From Crenobacter cavernae (GTDB lineage Bacteria; Pseudomonadota; Gammaproteobacteria; Burkholderiales; Chromobacteriaceae): a stretch of DNA of 64,000 bases. Each line of letters opens with the position of its first letter. Within the stretch, counting starts at the first letter, position 1. Made by a program: the position numbers and the translations under genes. Of this stretch, positions 17,601 to 26,420 are shown piece by piece. The notes beneath the pieces were generated by a model. That model was given only the letters and a program-made list of their open reading frames with translations, was not told the DNA's origin and did not search any database. The stretch is taken from assembly GCF_003355495.1 (NCBI RefSeq), contig NZ_CP031337.1, positions 2,968,501 to 3,032,500 of the forward strand, given 5' to 3'.

Positions 17601-18765
17601 CGGCACCGAACTGGCCAACGAAGTGCTGGCCCGCCACCGCAAGGAAACCGGGCACATGCCGGAGACGGTCAGCATCAGCGTGTGGGGCACCAGCGCGATG
17701 CGCACCCACGGCGACGACATCGCCGAAATCCTGGCGCTGCTCGGCGTGCGCCCCAAGTGGCAGGCCGAGAGCCGGCGCGTCACCGGCATCGAGGTGATCC
17801 CACTGGCCGAACTCGGTCGCCCGCGCATCGACGTCACGGTGCGCATCAGCGGCTTCTTTCGCGACGCCTTCCCGCACCTGATTCACCTGGTGGACGAGGC
17901 GGTGCATGCCGTGGCGCAGCTGGACGAACCCATCGAGCAGAACTTCATCCGCAAGCACTATCTCGCCGACCTGACCAGCGAACTGCTCGGCCAGCTGCCG
18001 CGCGACACAGCCGAGCAGCGTGCGCTGTACCGGGTGTTCGGCTCCAAGCCGGGCACCTACGGCGCCGGCATCCTGCCGCTGATCAACGAGCAAAACTGGC
18101 AGGACGATGCCGATTTCGCCACCGCCTACATCAACTGGGGCGGCTACGCCTACGGCCGCCATGTCAACGGCAGCGACGCGCGTGAAGACTTCCGTCACCG
18201 CCTGTCCGGCGTCGAGGTGGCGCTGCACAACCAGGACAACCGCGAGCACGACATCTTCGACAGCGACGACTACCTGCAGTACCACGGCGGGATGATCGCG
18301 ACGATCCGCAGCCTGACCGGCCGCCAGCCGCGCCACTACTTCGGCGACAGCCACAACCCGGACAACCCGGCGGTACGCGGACTGAAGGAGGAAGTGCTGC
18401 GCGTGTTCCGCTCGCGCGTCGCCAACCCGAAGTGGATCGCCGGCATCCAGCAGCACGGCTACAAGGGCGGGCTGGAGCTGACCGCCACGGTCGACTACCT
18501 GTTCGGCTACGACGCCACCGCGCACGTGGTGGACGACTGGGTGTACGAGCAGTTGGCCGAAACCTATGCGTTCGACCCGGCGATGCAAGCTTTCTTCGCC
18601 GAGAGCAACCCGTGGGCGCTGGGCGCCATCACCGAGCGGCTGCTCGAAGCCGCGCAGCGCCAGCTGTGGGAAGCTCCGAAGCCGGACACCCTGACCGCGC
18701 TGCGCGAACTGCACCTGCAAAGCGAAGCGATGCTGGAAGCGCGCGGGGAGAACCCGAAACGATGA
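14692..18765 (+). CDS. cobN: Cobaltochelatase subunit CobN
   Basis: 1357 aa, the large porphyrin/corrin-binding subunit of the ATP-dependent chelatase that inserts cobalt into hydrogenobyrinate a,c-diamide (BchH/ChlH relatives). Family blocks include GVTFYRAHWISGNT-like GITFYRAHWISGNTRFIDML, VHVGKHGTLEWLPGKG, FILNDPGEGSQAKRRAHSVV and FGSKPGTYGAGILPLI. A large histidine/aspartate-rich insert lies at residues about 648-740 (16635-16902), with two clusters of HDHDHDH type separated by a proline/alanine linker. It probably stores or hands over cobalt and is absent from many CobN proteins. Overlaps with both neighbours are ATGA. Confidence 0.95.
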   Translation: MSIVLLTHAGTDLSALHRAEAELPEGFVPVAGVNLQTVDGPERMSALLATTVATARIVVVRVLGRASAIPGFEELVKDAQHHGRALIVVSGTGEPDPELAALSSVPPALQHDVTAYLQAGGTANMAQLLRCLSDRLLMTGFGYLPPTPLPEHGIYHPELSTLCTLDDWAEIRNPTWPTVGITFYRAHWISGNTRFIDMLVDMLAERQLNALPVYTASLRTLDDAGMPAALQFFSDVGRIDALINTTSFAMGDVNADGPTAAGWSVAAFERLDIPVIQAITSSMTQQQWEQSERGLNPLDTAMNVALPEFDGRIISVPMSFKHEQDETHYAPLANRVRRVAGIAARQVALRRSPADQKRIAFIFTNSNSKASQIGNAVGLDSPASLFALLHAMQAQGYHIPGLPETSDALIHELIDRGAYDEDYLTADQLERAIASVPAARYAEWFGQLPQVLQQKMLEHWGAAPGSAYVHEGKLVFAGLEYGNAFVALQPPRGYGMDPDAIYHTPDLPPTHHYYALYCWLRDDWQADAIVHVGKHGTLEWLPGKGVGVSEHCFPDALLGDMPMFYPFILNDPGEGSQAKRRAHSVVIDHLTPPMTTADTYGPLAQLTQLVDEYYQVEMLDPAKLPLLQQQIWDLIKEAKLDTDLAAMLSHDHDHDHDHHHHAHAHQHEPAAAPVSQYRMQPAKPAVAHATPSTTGKYRPSVTKPHSHGHDHHHGHHHGHDHHHHDHDHHHDHDHDHEWDATLNEDGVPLTLAKMEGVDVAHLIEDIDGYLCELGAAQIRDGLHVLGRAPEDDALIDMVCALVRLPNLGIPSLPASIAEALGIAWDGLQDDKGKRLDRVPALLQALATKPLVTRADALDEIAGLGRRLVAGLAEQGFAAAALDAVLAQVLPGVTAHSALQRTLTFVCRELVPNLARTTEEIDNLLHGLAGGYVPAGPSGAPTRGMAHVLPTGRNFYSVDPRSLPSQAAWHIGTELANEVLARHRKETGHMPETVSISVWGTSAMRTHGDDIAEILALLGVRPKWQAESRRVTGIEVIPLAELGRPRIDVTVRISGFFRDAFPHLIHLVDEAVHAVAQLDEPIEQNFIRKHYLADLTSELLGQLPRDTAEQRALYRVFGSKPGTYGAGILPLINEQNWQDDADFATAYINWGGYAYGRHVNGSDAREDFRHRLSGVEVALHNQDNREHDIFDSDDYLQYHGGMIATIRSLTGRQPRHYFGDSHNPDNPAVRGLKEEVLRVFRSRVANPKWIAGIQQHGYKGGLELTATVDYLFGYDATAHVVDDWVYEQLAETYAFDPAMQAFFAESNPWALGAITERLLEAAQRQLWEAPKPDTLTALRELHLQSEAMLEARGENPKR

Positions 18766-20696
18766 AACACAACTATCCCTTCGCCGCCATCGTCGGCCAG
18801 GAACAATTGAAGCGTGCGCTGCTGTTGTGCGCGGTCGACCCGACGCTCGGCGGCGTGCTGATCCGTGGCGACAAGGGCACCGCCAAGAGCACCGCCGCGC
18901 GCGGCCTGACCGATGTCTTGCTTCCTATCCAGCGGGTTAGCGGCTGCGCCTTCAACTGCGCACCGGAAGCGCCGCTGGCCGAGTGCGACGCCTGCCAGAA
19001 CGCTGACACGTTGGCCGAGCCCTCGCCGGTGCCGTTCGTCAACCTGCCGCTCGGCGCCACCGAAGACCGCGTGCTCGGCAGCCTGGACTTCGAAAAAGCG
19101 CTGCAGAACGGCAGGCAGGCGTTCAAGCCCGGCCTGCTCGCCGCCGCGCATCGCGGCCTGCTCTACATCGACGAGGTCAACCTGCTGGCCGACCACCTAG
19201 TCGACGTGCTGCTCGACGTGTCCGCCATGGGCACCAACACCGTGCAGCGCGAGGGGCTGTCGGTCAGCCACCCGGCGCGCATCACGCTGCTCGGCACCAT
19301 GAACCAGGAAGAAGGCGAGCTGCGCCCGCAGCTGCTCGACCGCTTCGGCATGATGGTGGAAGTCACCGCGCCGCGCGACCCGGCTGTCCGTACCGAGGTG
19401 GTGCGGCGCCGCCTGGCGTTCGAGGCCGACCCGGCCGGCTTCGTCGCCGGCTGGCAGGCCGACACCGACGCGCTGCGCTCGACGATCCAGGCAGCACAGA
19501 CGGGGTTGGCCGAGGTCGCGCTACCCGACTCGCTGTTCGCCTTCATCAGCCAGCTGTGCTGCGAGTTCGAGGTCGCCAGCCTGCGCGCCGACATCGTGAT
19601 GCACAAGGCGGCGCGGGCGATGGCCGCGCTGGATGGCCGCGACGCGGTCACCGCCGAAGACGTGCGCAACGCCGCCGAGCTGGTGCTGCCGCACCGCCGC
19701 CGCCGCAAGCCGTTCGAGCAGACCGGGCTGGACCGCGAGCGGCTCGACGAGCTGACTCAGCAGGCGTCCGCGCCGCCCCCACCGCCGCCCGAGACGGAAT
19801 CTCCGTCCGGCGACGATACGTCAGACGCCGAGCCATCCGAGGATGAGATCAACGACGACGCCCAGCCGGGCACCGCGTCCGAACAGCTGTTCGCCACCGG
19901 CGCCGCCAGCGAGGTCGGCCGTATCGAGGTCCGTGCACTGCAGGCGCACGAGGCCAGCGGCCGGCGCAGCAGTAGCGCCGGCGCCCGGCGCGGCCATTAC
20001 GTGCGCGCCGTGCCGAACGAGGCGCCGAGCCAGCTCGCCGTCGATGCCACGCTGCGCAGCGCTCTGCTGCGCAACCCCAACGAATTCGCCGTCACCCGCG
20101 CCGACCTGCACGACAAGGTACGCGTCGGCAAGCAGGCCAACCTGATCCTGCTGGTAGTCGACGCCTCCGGCTCGATGGCGGCCAAGCGGCGCATGGAAGC
20201 GGTCAAGGGCTGTGTGCTCGGCCTGCTGCAGGACGCCTACCAGCGCCGCGACCAGGTCGCGGTGATCGCCTTCCGTGGCAGCGAGGCCGAGCTGGTGCTG
20301 CCGCCCACGCGCCAGGTGGAACAGGCGGAACGGGCGCTCTCCGAGCTGCCCACCGGCGGGCGCACCCCGCTGGCGCACGCCTTGCAGCTGGCGGTCCAAA
20401 CGCTGGCGCAGCACGCGCGCCAGGACAACCTGACGCCGCTCCTAGTGGTGCTGAGCGACGGCCGCGCCAACATCGCGCTGGATACCCGGCAAGACCCGTG
20501 GAGCGAGGCGCTGGCGCTGGCCGCCGGCCTGGCCGACCAAGGCACGCCGGCGCTGGTGCTCGACACCGAAGAAGGCTACGTGCGGCTGGGCCGTGCGCGC
20601 GAGCTGGCCGAGGCGCTGCAGGGCGAATACCTGCCGCTCGACAGCCTGTCGGCCGACCAGCTGACGCTGACGATCCGCGAAAGGCTGGGACGATGA
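18762..20696 (+). CDS. Putative cobaltochelatase AAA+/VWA subunit (ChlI-ChlD fusion)
   Basis: 644 aa, with start ATG 18762 overlapping the cobN stop. The N-terminal half is a ChlI/BchI-type AAA+ ATPase: Walker A RGDKGTAKST near residues 30-39, three cysteines in CAFNCAPEAPLAECDAC, Walker B LLYIDEVNLL, and sensor GTMNQEEGELRPQLLDRF. A proline/acidic linker (PPPPPPETESPSGDDTSDAE) leads to a C-terminal von Willebrand A domain with the MIDAS motif DASGSMAAKRRM near residue 470. It should power CobN in place of CobS/CobT, as in several bacteria whose CobN is paired with Mg-chelatase-like subunits. Confidence 0.9.
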   Translation: MKHNYPFAAIVGQEQLKRALLLCAVDPTLGGVLIRGDKGTAKSTAARGLTDVLLPIQRVSGCAFNCAPEAPLAECDACQNADTLAEPSPVPFVNLPLGATEDRVLGSLDFEKALQNGRQAFKPGLLAAAHRGLLYIDEVNLLADHLVDVLLDVSAMGTNTVQREGLSVSHPARITLLGTMNQEEGELRPQLLDRFGMMVEVTAPRDPAVRTEVVRRRLAFEADPAGFVAGWQADTDALRSTIQAAQTGLAEVALPDSLFAFISQLCCEFEVASLRADIVMHKAARAMAALDGRDAVTAEDVRNAAELVLPHRRRRKPFEQTGLDRERLDELTQQASAPPPPPPETESPSGDDTSDAEPSEDEINDDAQPGTASEQLFATGAASEVGRIEVRALQAHEASGRRSSSAGARRGHYVRAVPNEAPSQLAVDATLRSALLRNPNEFAVTRADLHDKVRVGKQANLILLVVDASGSMAAKRRMEAVKGCVLGLLQDAYQRRDQVAVIAFRGSEAELVLPPTRQVEQAERALSELPTGGRTPLAHALQLAVQTLAQHARQDNLTPLLVVLSDGRANIALDTRQDPWSEALALAAGLADQGTPALVLDTEEGYVRLGRARELAEALQGEYLPLDSLSADQLTLTIRERLGR

Positions 20697-21451
20697 GCGG
20701 CAAGGGAAAGGTCTACCTGATCGGCGTCGGCCCCGGCGACATCGAACTGTTGACACTGAAGGCGGTGCGCCGGCTGGCACTGGCCGAGGTGGTGCTGCTG
20801 GACGACCTGGCCAACCCCGAGGTGCTGCAGTTCACTGCGCCCGGTGCCGAGGTGGTCCACGTCGGCAAGCGTGGCGGTTGCCCGTCGACGGCGCAGACCG
20901 ACATCGAACAGCGCATGCTGGCCGAAGCGCTGGACGGCCGCTGCGTCGCCCGCGTCAAGGGCGGCGACCCGTTCATGTTCGGCCGTGGCGGCGAGGAAAT
21001 GCAGACCCTGCTCGCCGCAGGGATCGAGGTGGAAGTGGTCAACGGCATCACCGCCGGCATCGCGGTGCCGGCCACGCTGGGCATCCCGCTCACCCACCGC
21101 GACCACGTGCACGGCGTCACCTTCGTCTCCGGCCACACCCACCAGGGCGACGAACCCGACTGGCGCCTGCTCGCGCAGAGCGGCATGACGCTGGTGATCT
21201 ACATGGGCATGGGCCGCCTCGCCCACATCGCCGGACAGCTGCTGCAGCACGGCCTGCCGGCCGATACGCCGGCGGCGGCGATCCAGCACGGCACCCGCCC
21301 GGAACAGCGCCAGGTGCTGAGTACGCTCGAATGCCTGGCCGCGGACGTGGCGACGGCGCAACTGGGCAGCCCGGCGCTACTGGTCATCGGTCGCACCGTC
21401 GGCCTGGCCGCCCGCCCGCTACCGATTACGCAAATAAAGGAATTGCCATGA
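20693..21451 (+). CDS. cobA: Uroporphyrinogen-III C-methyltransferase CobA
   Basis: 252 aa. Uses two SAM to make precorrin-2 from uroporphyrinogen III, the entry into the corrin (and siroheme) branch. ATG 20693 follows AAGG and overlaps the chelatase stop. Methyltransferase motifs are KVYLIGVGPGDIELLTLKAV at the N-terminus, RVKGGDPFMFGRGGEE, VVNGITAGIAVPATLGIPLT and a C-terminal GSPALLVIGRTVG. It has no CysG-type dehydrogenase/ferrochelatase domain, so sirohydrochlorin for CbiX must be made by an enzyme outside the window. Confidence 0.95.
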   Translation: MSGKGKVYLIGVGPGDIELLTLKAVRRLALAEVVLLDDLANPEVLQFTAPGAEVVHVGKRGGCPSTAQTDIEQRMLAEALDGRCVARVKGGDPFMFGRGGEEMQTLLAAGIEVEVVNGITAGIAVPATLGIPLTHRDHVHGVTFVSGHTHQGDEPDWRLLAQSGMTLVIYMGMGRLAHIAGQLLQHGLPADTPAAAIQHGTRPEQRQVLSTLECLAADVATAQLGSPALLVIGRTVGLAARPLPITQIKELP

Positions 21452-22176
21452 TTATCTGTATCGGCGCCGGCCCCGGCGACATCGGCTACCTGCCGCAACG
21501 CTCGGCCCAACTGATCCGCGAGGCCGACGTGGTGGCCGGCTTCAATGCGGTGATCGACGTGGTGCGCCCGCTGATTCCGGAGACGGCCGAGGTGATCCAG
21601 ATGGGCTACCGCGACCAGGTCGCCCAGCTCGACGAGGTCGCCAAGCTGCACCATGCCGGCAAGAAGTGCGTGGTGGTGTTCATGGGCGACATCCACTTCA
21701 GCGGCTTCCAGTACCTGGAACGCGTCGAGCGCGCCTGCGGCCACCCGGTGGACACCATTCCCGGCATCTCGTCGGCACAAATCCTGGCCTCGCGCGCCAA
21801 GGTGTGTTTCGACGAAACCACCTTCATCACCTTCCACCGCCGCGGCGACCTGACCCCGTTCAAGCGTCATCTGGCGCACGTGCTGCAAGACCAGCGCAAC
21901 GCCATCGTGATTCCCTGTCCATGGGACGAGGCGCGCTCGTTCATGCCCTGGCACATCGCCGCCTACCTGTTGGAAAACGGCATTCCGCCCGGGCATCGCG
22001 TGGAAGTCTGGGAGAACCTCACCCGCGGCGACGCCGAATGGCATGGCACCTTGGCCGAATGCGTCGAGCAGCGTTTCTCGGACATGAGCATCATGCTGAT
22101 CCGCACGCTGGACCCCATGGCTAGCCAAATCGAACCAGCCCCTAGCCAGATCGAACCTCCGCCGGAGGCCGTATGA
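21448..22176 (+). CDS. cbiE: Cobalt-precorrin-7 (C5)-methyltransferase CbiE
   Basis: 242 aa tetrapyrrole methylase. N-terminal IICIGAGPGDIGYLP is the SAM-loop region. FITFHRRGDLTPFKRHLAHV and NAIVIPCPWDEARSFMPWHI fit the CbiE branch. The C-terminus ends in a loose proline-rich tail (ASQIEPAPSQIEPPPEAV), so no CbiT (C15-methyltransferase/decarboxylase) domain is fused. It overlaps cobA and the cbiX-cbiC fusion by 4 bases each. The assignment as CbiE rather than another corrin methylase is by resemblance and by elimination within this operon. Confidence 0.8.
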   Translation: MIICIGAGPGDIGYLPQRSAQLIREADVVAGFNAVIDVVRPLIPETAEVIQMGYRDQVAQLDEVAKLHHAGKKCVVVFMGDIHFSGFQYLERVERACGHPVDTIPGISSAQILASRAKVCFDETTFITFHRRGDLTPFKRHLAHVLQDQRNAIVIPCPWDEARSFMPWHIAAYLLENGIPPGHRVEVWENLTRGDAEWHGTLAECVEQRFSDMSIMLIRTLDPMASQIEPAPSQIEPPPEAV

Positions 22177-23744
22177 GCGCGGCCGACGATTACGCCATCG
22201 TGCTGGCCGGCCACGGCAGCCGCGACCCGGACGGCGTCAACGAGTTCATGGCACTGGTCGAGCTGCTGCGCGAGCGCGCCGCCGGCCGCCGCGTCGAGCA
22301 TGGCTTCCTGGAATTCGCCACGCCGACCATCGACCAGGCGGTCGGCGCGGTGATCGCCGACGGCGCGAAGAAGGTGGTGATGGTGCCGGGCGTACTGCTC
22401 GCCGCCACCCACGCCAAGAACGACATGCCGAGCGAGCTGCTGGCGCTGCAACGCGCCCACCCCGACACCGAGTTCCACTTCGGCGCGGCGATGGACCTGC
22501 ACCCCAAGCTCTTGGAGCTGTGCCGCCAGCGCATCATCGAGGCCGAGGGCACATCCGGCCAGACCGTGTCGCGCGCCGACAGCTGTCTGGTGGTAGTTGG
22601 CCGAGGCACCTCGGACCCGGACGCCAACTCCGAGATTTCCAAACTGACGCGCATGCTGGAAGAAGGCATGGGCTTCGGCACCTCCTTCGTCTGCTATTCC
22701 GGCACCGCCAAGCCGCTGGTGGCCGACGGCCTCAGGGCCGCCGCCCTGCTCGGCCACCAACGCATCGTGGTGTTGCCCTATTTCCTGTTTGACGGCGTGC
22801 TGGTCAAGCGCATCTACGCCGCAGCGAACGACTTACAGGCGCGTCACCCCGAGATCGAGGTGCTACCCGCGCCGTATCTGGGCGTGCATCCGCACGTCGC
22901 CGACGTGTTCCTGGAACGCGCCCGCGAGGGCGTCGAGGGCCGCGCCGCGATGAACTGCGCGCTGTGCAAGTACCGGGTACAGATCGTCGGCTTCGAGGAA
23001 CAGGTCGGCACGCCGCAGCAGGGCCACCACGGCCTGGTGCGCGGCCTGCTCGGCCGCTCAGACGCTGCTCCGGCGCCGACAACGGAGTGGCCGGCCTATG
23101 TGCCGCACCCGATCGAAGCGGAGAGCATGCGCATCATCGACGAGGGGCGCGACTGGTCCGACGTACCGGCCGATCACCAGGTCGTATTGAAACGCCTGGT
23201 GCATACCAGCGGCGACTTCGACATCGTCGACGACCTGTACTTCTCGCCGGGTTCGGTCGACACCGGCATCCGCGCGCTGCTGCGTTGCCGGCGCATCGTC
23301 GCCGACGTCACCATGGTGCAGACCGGCCTCAAGCGTGCGGTGCTGGATCAATTGGGGGTGGAGACCTGGTGCGGCGTGCACGACAAGGAAACCCACCTGT
23401 TGGCCGAAGCGCATGGCATCACCCGCTCGGCCGCCGGCATCCGCCGCGCCTGGCAGAAGTTCGGCAACGACGTGGTGGTGGCGATCGGCGACGCGCCGAC
23501 CGCGATCATGGAAGTGGTGCGGCTGGTGCGCGAGCACGGCTGGCGCCCACAGCTGGTGGTCGGCCTGCCGGTCGGCTTCGTCGGCACGCGCGAGTGCAAG
23601 GACGAGCTGCGCCGGCTGATGCAGGTGCCGCGCATCACCAACCGCGGCACGCGCGGCGGCTCGCCGTGGGCGGCGTCGGCGGTGAACGCACTGATGATCG
23701 CCGCGATTGATCGCATCTACCAGGAACAGCAACAACAGCCATGA
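22173..23744 (+). CDS. cbiX: CbiX-CbiC fusion: sirohydrochlorin cobaltochelatase / cobalt-precorrin-8 methylmutase
   Basis: 523 aa two-domain protein. Residues 1-290 are a double-module CbiX chelatase: the metal-site histidines are in LAGHGSRDPDGVNEF and VPGVLLAATHAKNDMP, followed by VVVGRGTSDPDANSEI. This domain ends near CALCKYRVQIVGFEEQVG, which could hold a metal site. After a short proline linker near 305, CbiC begins at YVPHPIEAESMRIIDEG, and continues with LKRLVHTSGDFDIVDDL (catalytic histidine), VVAIGDAPTAIMEV and GLPVGFVGTRECKDEL. The fusion joins an early step (cobalt insertion) to a late one (ring methyl shift). Overlaps with both neighbours are 4 bases. Confidence 0.92.
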   Translation: MSAADDYAIVLAGHGSRDPDGVNEFMALVELLRERAAGRRVEHGFLEFATPTIDQAVGAVIADGAKKVVMVPGVLLAATHAKNDMPSELLALQRAHPDTEFHFGAAMDLHPKLLELCRQRIIEAEGTSGQTVSRADSCLVVVGRGTSDPDANSEISKLTRMLEEGMGFGTSFVCYSGTAKPLVADGLRAAALLGHQRIVVLPYFLFDGVLVKRIYAAANDLQARHPEIEVLPAPYLGVHPHVADVFLERAREGVEGRAAMNCALCKYRVQIVGFEEQVGTPQQGHHGLVRGLLGRSDAAPAPTTEWPAYVPHPIEAESMRIIDEGRDWSDVPADHQVVLKRLVHTSGDFDIVDDLYFSPGSVDTGIRALLRCRRIVADVTMVQTGLKRAVLDQLGVETWCGVHDKETHLLAEAHGITRSAAGIRRAWQKFGNDVVVAIGDAPTAIMEVVRLVREHGWRPQLVVGLPVGFVGTRECKDELRRLMQVPRITNRGTRGGSPWAASAVNALMIAAIDRIYQEQQQQP

Positions 23745-24889
23745 GCGCCCCGCTCCGCCGTCCCTTCGACCTCGCCACGCCGGCGCCCAACGGCCTGCGT
23801 CGCGGGCGCACCACAGGCAGCTGCGCCACCGCCGCGGTGAAGGCGGCGCTGCTGATGCTGGTGCGCGATCAGCGCGCTGATGAAGTCGAGGTGAGCCTGC
23901 CGGACCCGGACTACTACCTAGAGGTGCCGATCCAACATGTAGAGCGCCTGGCCAGCGGCGCAGTGCGTGCCGAGGTACTGAAGTACGGCGGCGACGACCC
24001 GGACAACACAGACGGCGCGACGATCTTCGCCGAGGTGGCGGTGAACGACACCGGCGCGGTGCGATTTCTCGCCGCCGAAGGGGTCGGCACCGTTACCCAG
24101 CCGGGTCTGCGTGTACCGCCGGGCGAACCGGCGATCAACCCGGTGCCGCGCCAGATGATGCAATGGGCGGTGAACGAAGTGCTAGCCGGTTCGGCCAACC
24201 CTGGGTTTGACCTAGCGGTCGGCTGCGTCGACGGCGAGAAGATCGCCAAACGTACCTTCAACCCGATGCTCGGCATCGTCGGTGGCATCTCGATACTCGG
24301 CACCAGCGGCATCGTCGAGCCGATGTCGCTGGCGGCGTGGATGGCGTCGATCGAGGTGTATATCCGGGTGGCGCTGGGCGAACGCCCCGACGCCATAGCC
24401 TTCACTCCGGGCAAGATCGGCCGCGGCTACGCCGCCGACACGCTGGGCTTGCCGAAGAAAGAAGTGGTGCAGATCGCCAACTTCGTCGGCGTGTCGCTCG
24501 ACTACACGCAGGCGACGCTGGAAGAACAACAGGCGCGGCTCGGCACGCTGTGGGTGCTCGGCCACCCCGGCAAGATCGCCAAGCTGCTCGACGGCGTGTG
24601 GGACACCCACTCCAGCAAGAGCGGCATGGCGATGGGCTCCGTCGCCGCCGTGGCCGCCGAGCTCGGCTTTGACGCCGGGCTGGCGGCACAAATCGAGAAA
24701 GCCAATACCGTGGAAAACGTCGTACAGATTTTGCGAAACGAACCGGGCGCGCAGGCGTTCTGGATCGACATAGAACGGCGCGTCGCCGCACTGATGCAAC
24801 CGAAGGTGCCGCGCGTCGACCGTGTGGCGGTGCGGCTGTTCAGCATGGACGGCACGCCGCTGGGTGAAGCAGCCGGAGAAGCGGCATGA
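23741..24889 (+). CDS. cbiD: Cobalt-precorrin-5B (C1)-methyltransferase CbiD
   Basis: 382 aa, an enzyme found in the anaerobic (early cobalt) pathway. It methylates C1 after CbiG opens the ring lactone. Diagnostic blocks are LRRGRTTGSCATAAVKAAL at the N-terminus, KYGGDDPDNTDGATIFAEV, GIVGGISILGTSGIVEPMS and LGHPGKIAKLLDGVWDTHSS. ATG 23741 overlaps the previous stop by 4 bases. CbiD is strong evidence that this is the cobalt-early route despite the CobN gene upstream. Confidence 0.96.
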   Translation: MSAPLRRPFDLATPAPNGLRRGRTTGSCATAAVKAALLMLVRDQRADEVEVSLPDPDYYLEVPIQHVERLASGAVRAEVLKYGGDDPDNTDGATIFAEVAVNDTGAVRFLAAEGVGTVTQPGLRVPPGEPAINPVPRQMMQWAVNEVLAGSANPGFDLAVGCVDGEKIAKRTFNPMLGIVGGISILGTSGIVEPMSLAAWMASIEVYIRVALGERPDAIAFTPGKIGRGYAADTLGLPKKEVVQIANFVGVSLDYTQATLEEQQARLGTLWVLGHPGKIAKLLDGVWDTHSSKSGMAMGSVAAVAAELGFDAGLAAQIEKANTVENVVQILRNEPGAQAFWIDIERRVAALMQPKVPRVDRVAVRLFSMDGTPLGEAAGEAA

Positions 24890-25614
24890 GCCTCGGACAC
24901 TTCGTCGGCGTCGGCGTCGGCCCCGGACCAGCCGGGTTGATCCCGGTGGCGGCGCTGGTCGCGCTGCAGGCGGCCGACCTGATCTACCTGCCGCGCGCGC
25001 GCTCGAGCGAAACCTCGGTCGCTCGCCAATGCCTGGCCGGCCTCGCCATTCCGGACGAGAAATTCCGCGAGATCGAGTTCCAGATGGACCCGGACCGCAG
25101 CGTGCTGTCGAGCCACTACGGCGAATTGGCCGCAGCGGTCGCCGCCGAGCTGCGAGCCGGGCGCCACGTCGCCTACCTGACCATCGGCGACTCGATGACC
25201 TACTCGACCTACGGGTATTTATTGGCCGCGCTGCGCGACCTGGAGCCCGAGCTGCCGCACACCACCTTCCCCGGCGTCACCAGCTTCGCCGCCACCGCGT
25301 CGGCCTTGTCCTGGCCGCTGGGCGAAGGCAAGGAGCGGATCTTGATCCTGCCCTGCCCGGACGAGATGGCCGAACTGCGCGCCGACATCGCCAGCCACGA
25401 CATCGTGGTGCTGATGAAGATCGGCGCGCGCCTGCCGGACGTGCTGAATCTATTGAACGAAATGGGCATCGCCCGCCACTGCGCCTTCGCCCGCCGCATC
25501 GGCCTGCCCGGCGAAGTGCTGTGCGATGACGTAAGCACCCTGACCCCGGACGCCAGCGGCTACCTCGCCACCATGCTGATCCGCCACAACGCCCGCGAGA
25601 AACGCCACCCATGA
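24886..25614 (+). CDS. cbiL: Cobalt-precorrin-2 C20-methyltransferase CbiL
   Basis: 242 aa tetrapyrrole methylase. HFVGVGVGPGPAGLIPVAAL is the SAM-binding N-terminus; VAYLTIGDSMTYSTYGYLL is the typical C20-methylase block, and TTFPGVTSFAATASALSWPL follows. It acts straight after cobalt insertion by CbiX. It could also be named cobI; cbiL is used because cbiD and cbiG are present. Overlaps with cbiD and cbiF are ATGA. Confidence 0.92.
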   Translation: MSLGHFVGVGVGPGPAGLIPVAALVALQAADLIYLPRARSSETSVARQCLAGLAIPDEKFREIEFQMDPDRSVLSSHYGELAAAVAAELRAGRHVAYLTIGDSMTYSTYGYLLAALRDLEPELPHTTFPGVTSFAATASALSWPLGEGKERILILPCPDEMAELRADIASHDIVVLMKIGARLPDVLNLLNEMGIARHCAFARRIGLPGEVLCDDVSTLTPDASGYLATMLIRHNAREKRHP

Positions 25615-26420
25615 AAGTCTATTTCATCGGCGCCGGCCCCGGTGCCGCCGACCTGATCACGCTGCGCGGCAGCCGGCTGCTCGGCAGCGTACCGGTGGTG
25701 CTATACGCCGGCTCGCTGGTGCCGGCCGAGATGCTGCAGCACTGTAGGCTTGACGCCGAGATCTTCGACACCGCAGAGCTGTCGCTCGACGAGCAGGAGG
25801 CGCTGTATCGCCGCGCCCAGCTCGAGGACAAGGACGTGGTGCGGCTGCATTCCGGCGATCCGGCGATCTACGGCGCCACCGCCGAGCAGATGCGCCGTCT
25901 CGAGAAGCTCGGCATCGAGTACGAGATCGTCCCCGGCGTGTCATCGTTCACCGCCGCCGCCGCGGCACTAGGCAGCGAGCTGACGCGTCCGGCGGTGTCG
26001 CAGTCGATCATCCTCACCCGCGTGTCGGGCCGCGCCTCGGCGGTGCCGGAGCTGGAGTCGATCGCGCGCTTCGCCGAACACCAGGCGACGATGTGCATCT
26101 TCCTGTCCGGCCAACGGCTGAAACAGACCATCGCCGACCTGTTGCTGCACTACCCGGCCGACACGCCGGTGGCTCTGGTGCGCCGCGCCAGCTGGCCGGA
26201 CCAGGCGATCCACCGCAGCACGCTGAGTGCGCTGATGAGCGAGGTCAAGCAAAAGGACTGGCTGCTGACCACGCTGCTGCTGGTCGGCCATGCGCTGTCG
26301 CGCGAGGGCGGGGTCGAGTCCAGCCTGTACGCGGCCGGCTTCACCCATATTTTCCGCGACGGCACCGACCGCAAGACGCCGCGCCCGAGCAAGCGCAAGG
26401 CCGCGAAGGATTCGGCGTGA
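25611..26420 (+). CDS. cbiF: Cobalt-precorrin-4 C11-methyltransferase CbiF
   Basis: 269 aa tetrapyrrole methylase (CobM in the aerobic naming). VYFIGAGPGAADLITLRGSR is the N-terminal SAM loop, YAGSLVPAEML and VVRLHSGDPAIYGATAEQM are C11-methylase hallmarks, and VPGVSSFTAAAAALGSELT follows. A basic tail (RPSKRKAAKDSA) ends the protein. The next gene, cbiG, starts with GTG overlapping this stop. Confidence 0.95.
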   Translation: MKVYFIGAGPGAADLITLRGSRLLGSVPVVLYAGSLVPAEMLQHCRLDAEIFDTAELSLDEQEALYRRAQLEDKDVVRLHSGDPAIYGATAEQMRRLEKLGIEYEIVPGVSSFTAAAAALGSELTRPAVSQSIILTRVSGRASAVPELESIARFAEHQATMCIFLSGQRLKQTIADLLLHYPADTPVALVRRASWPDQAIHRSTLSALMSEVKQKDWLLTTLLLVGHALSREGGVESSLYAAGFTHIFRDGTDRKTPRPSKRKAAKDSA

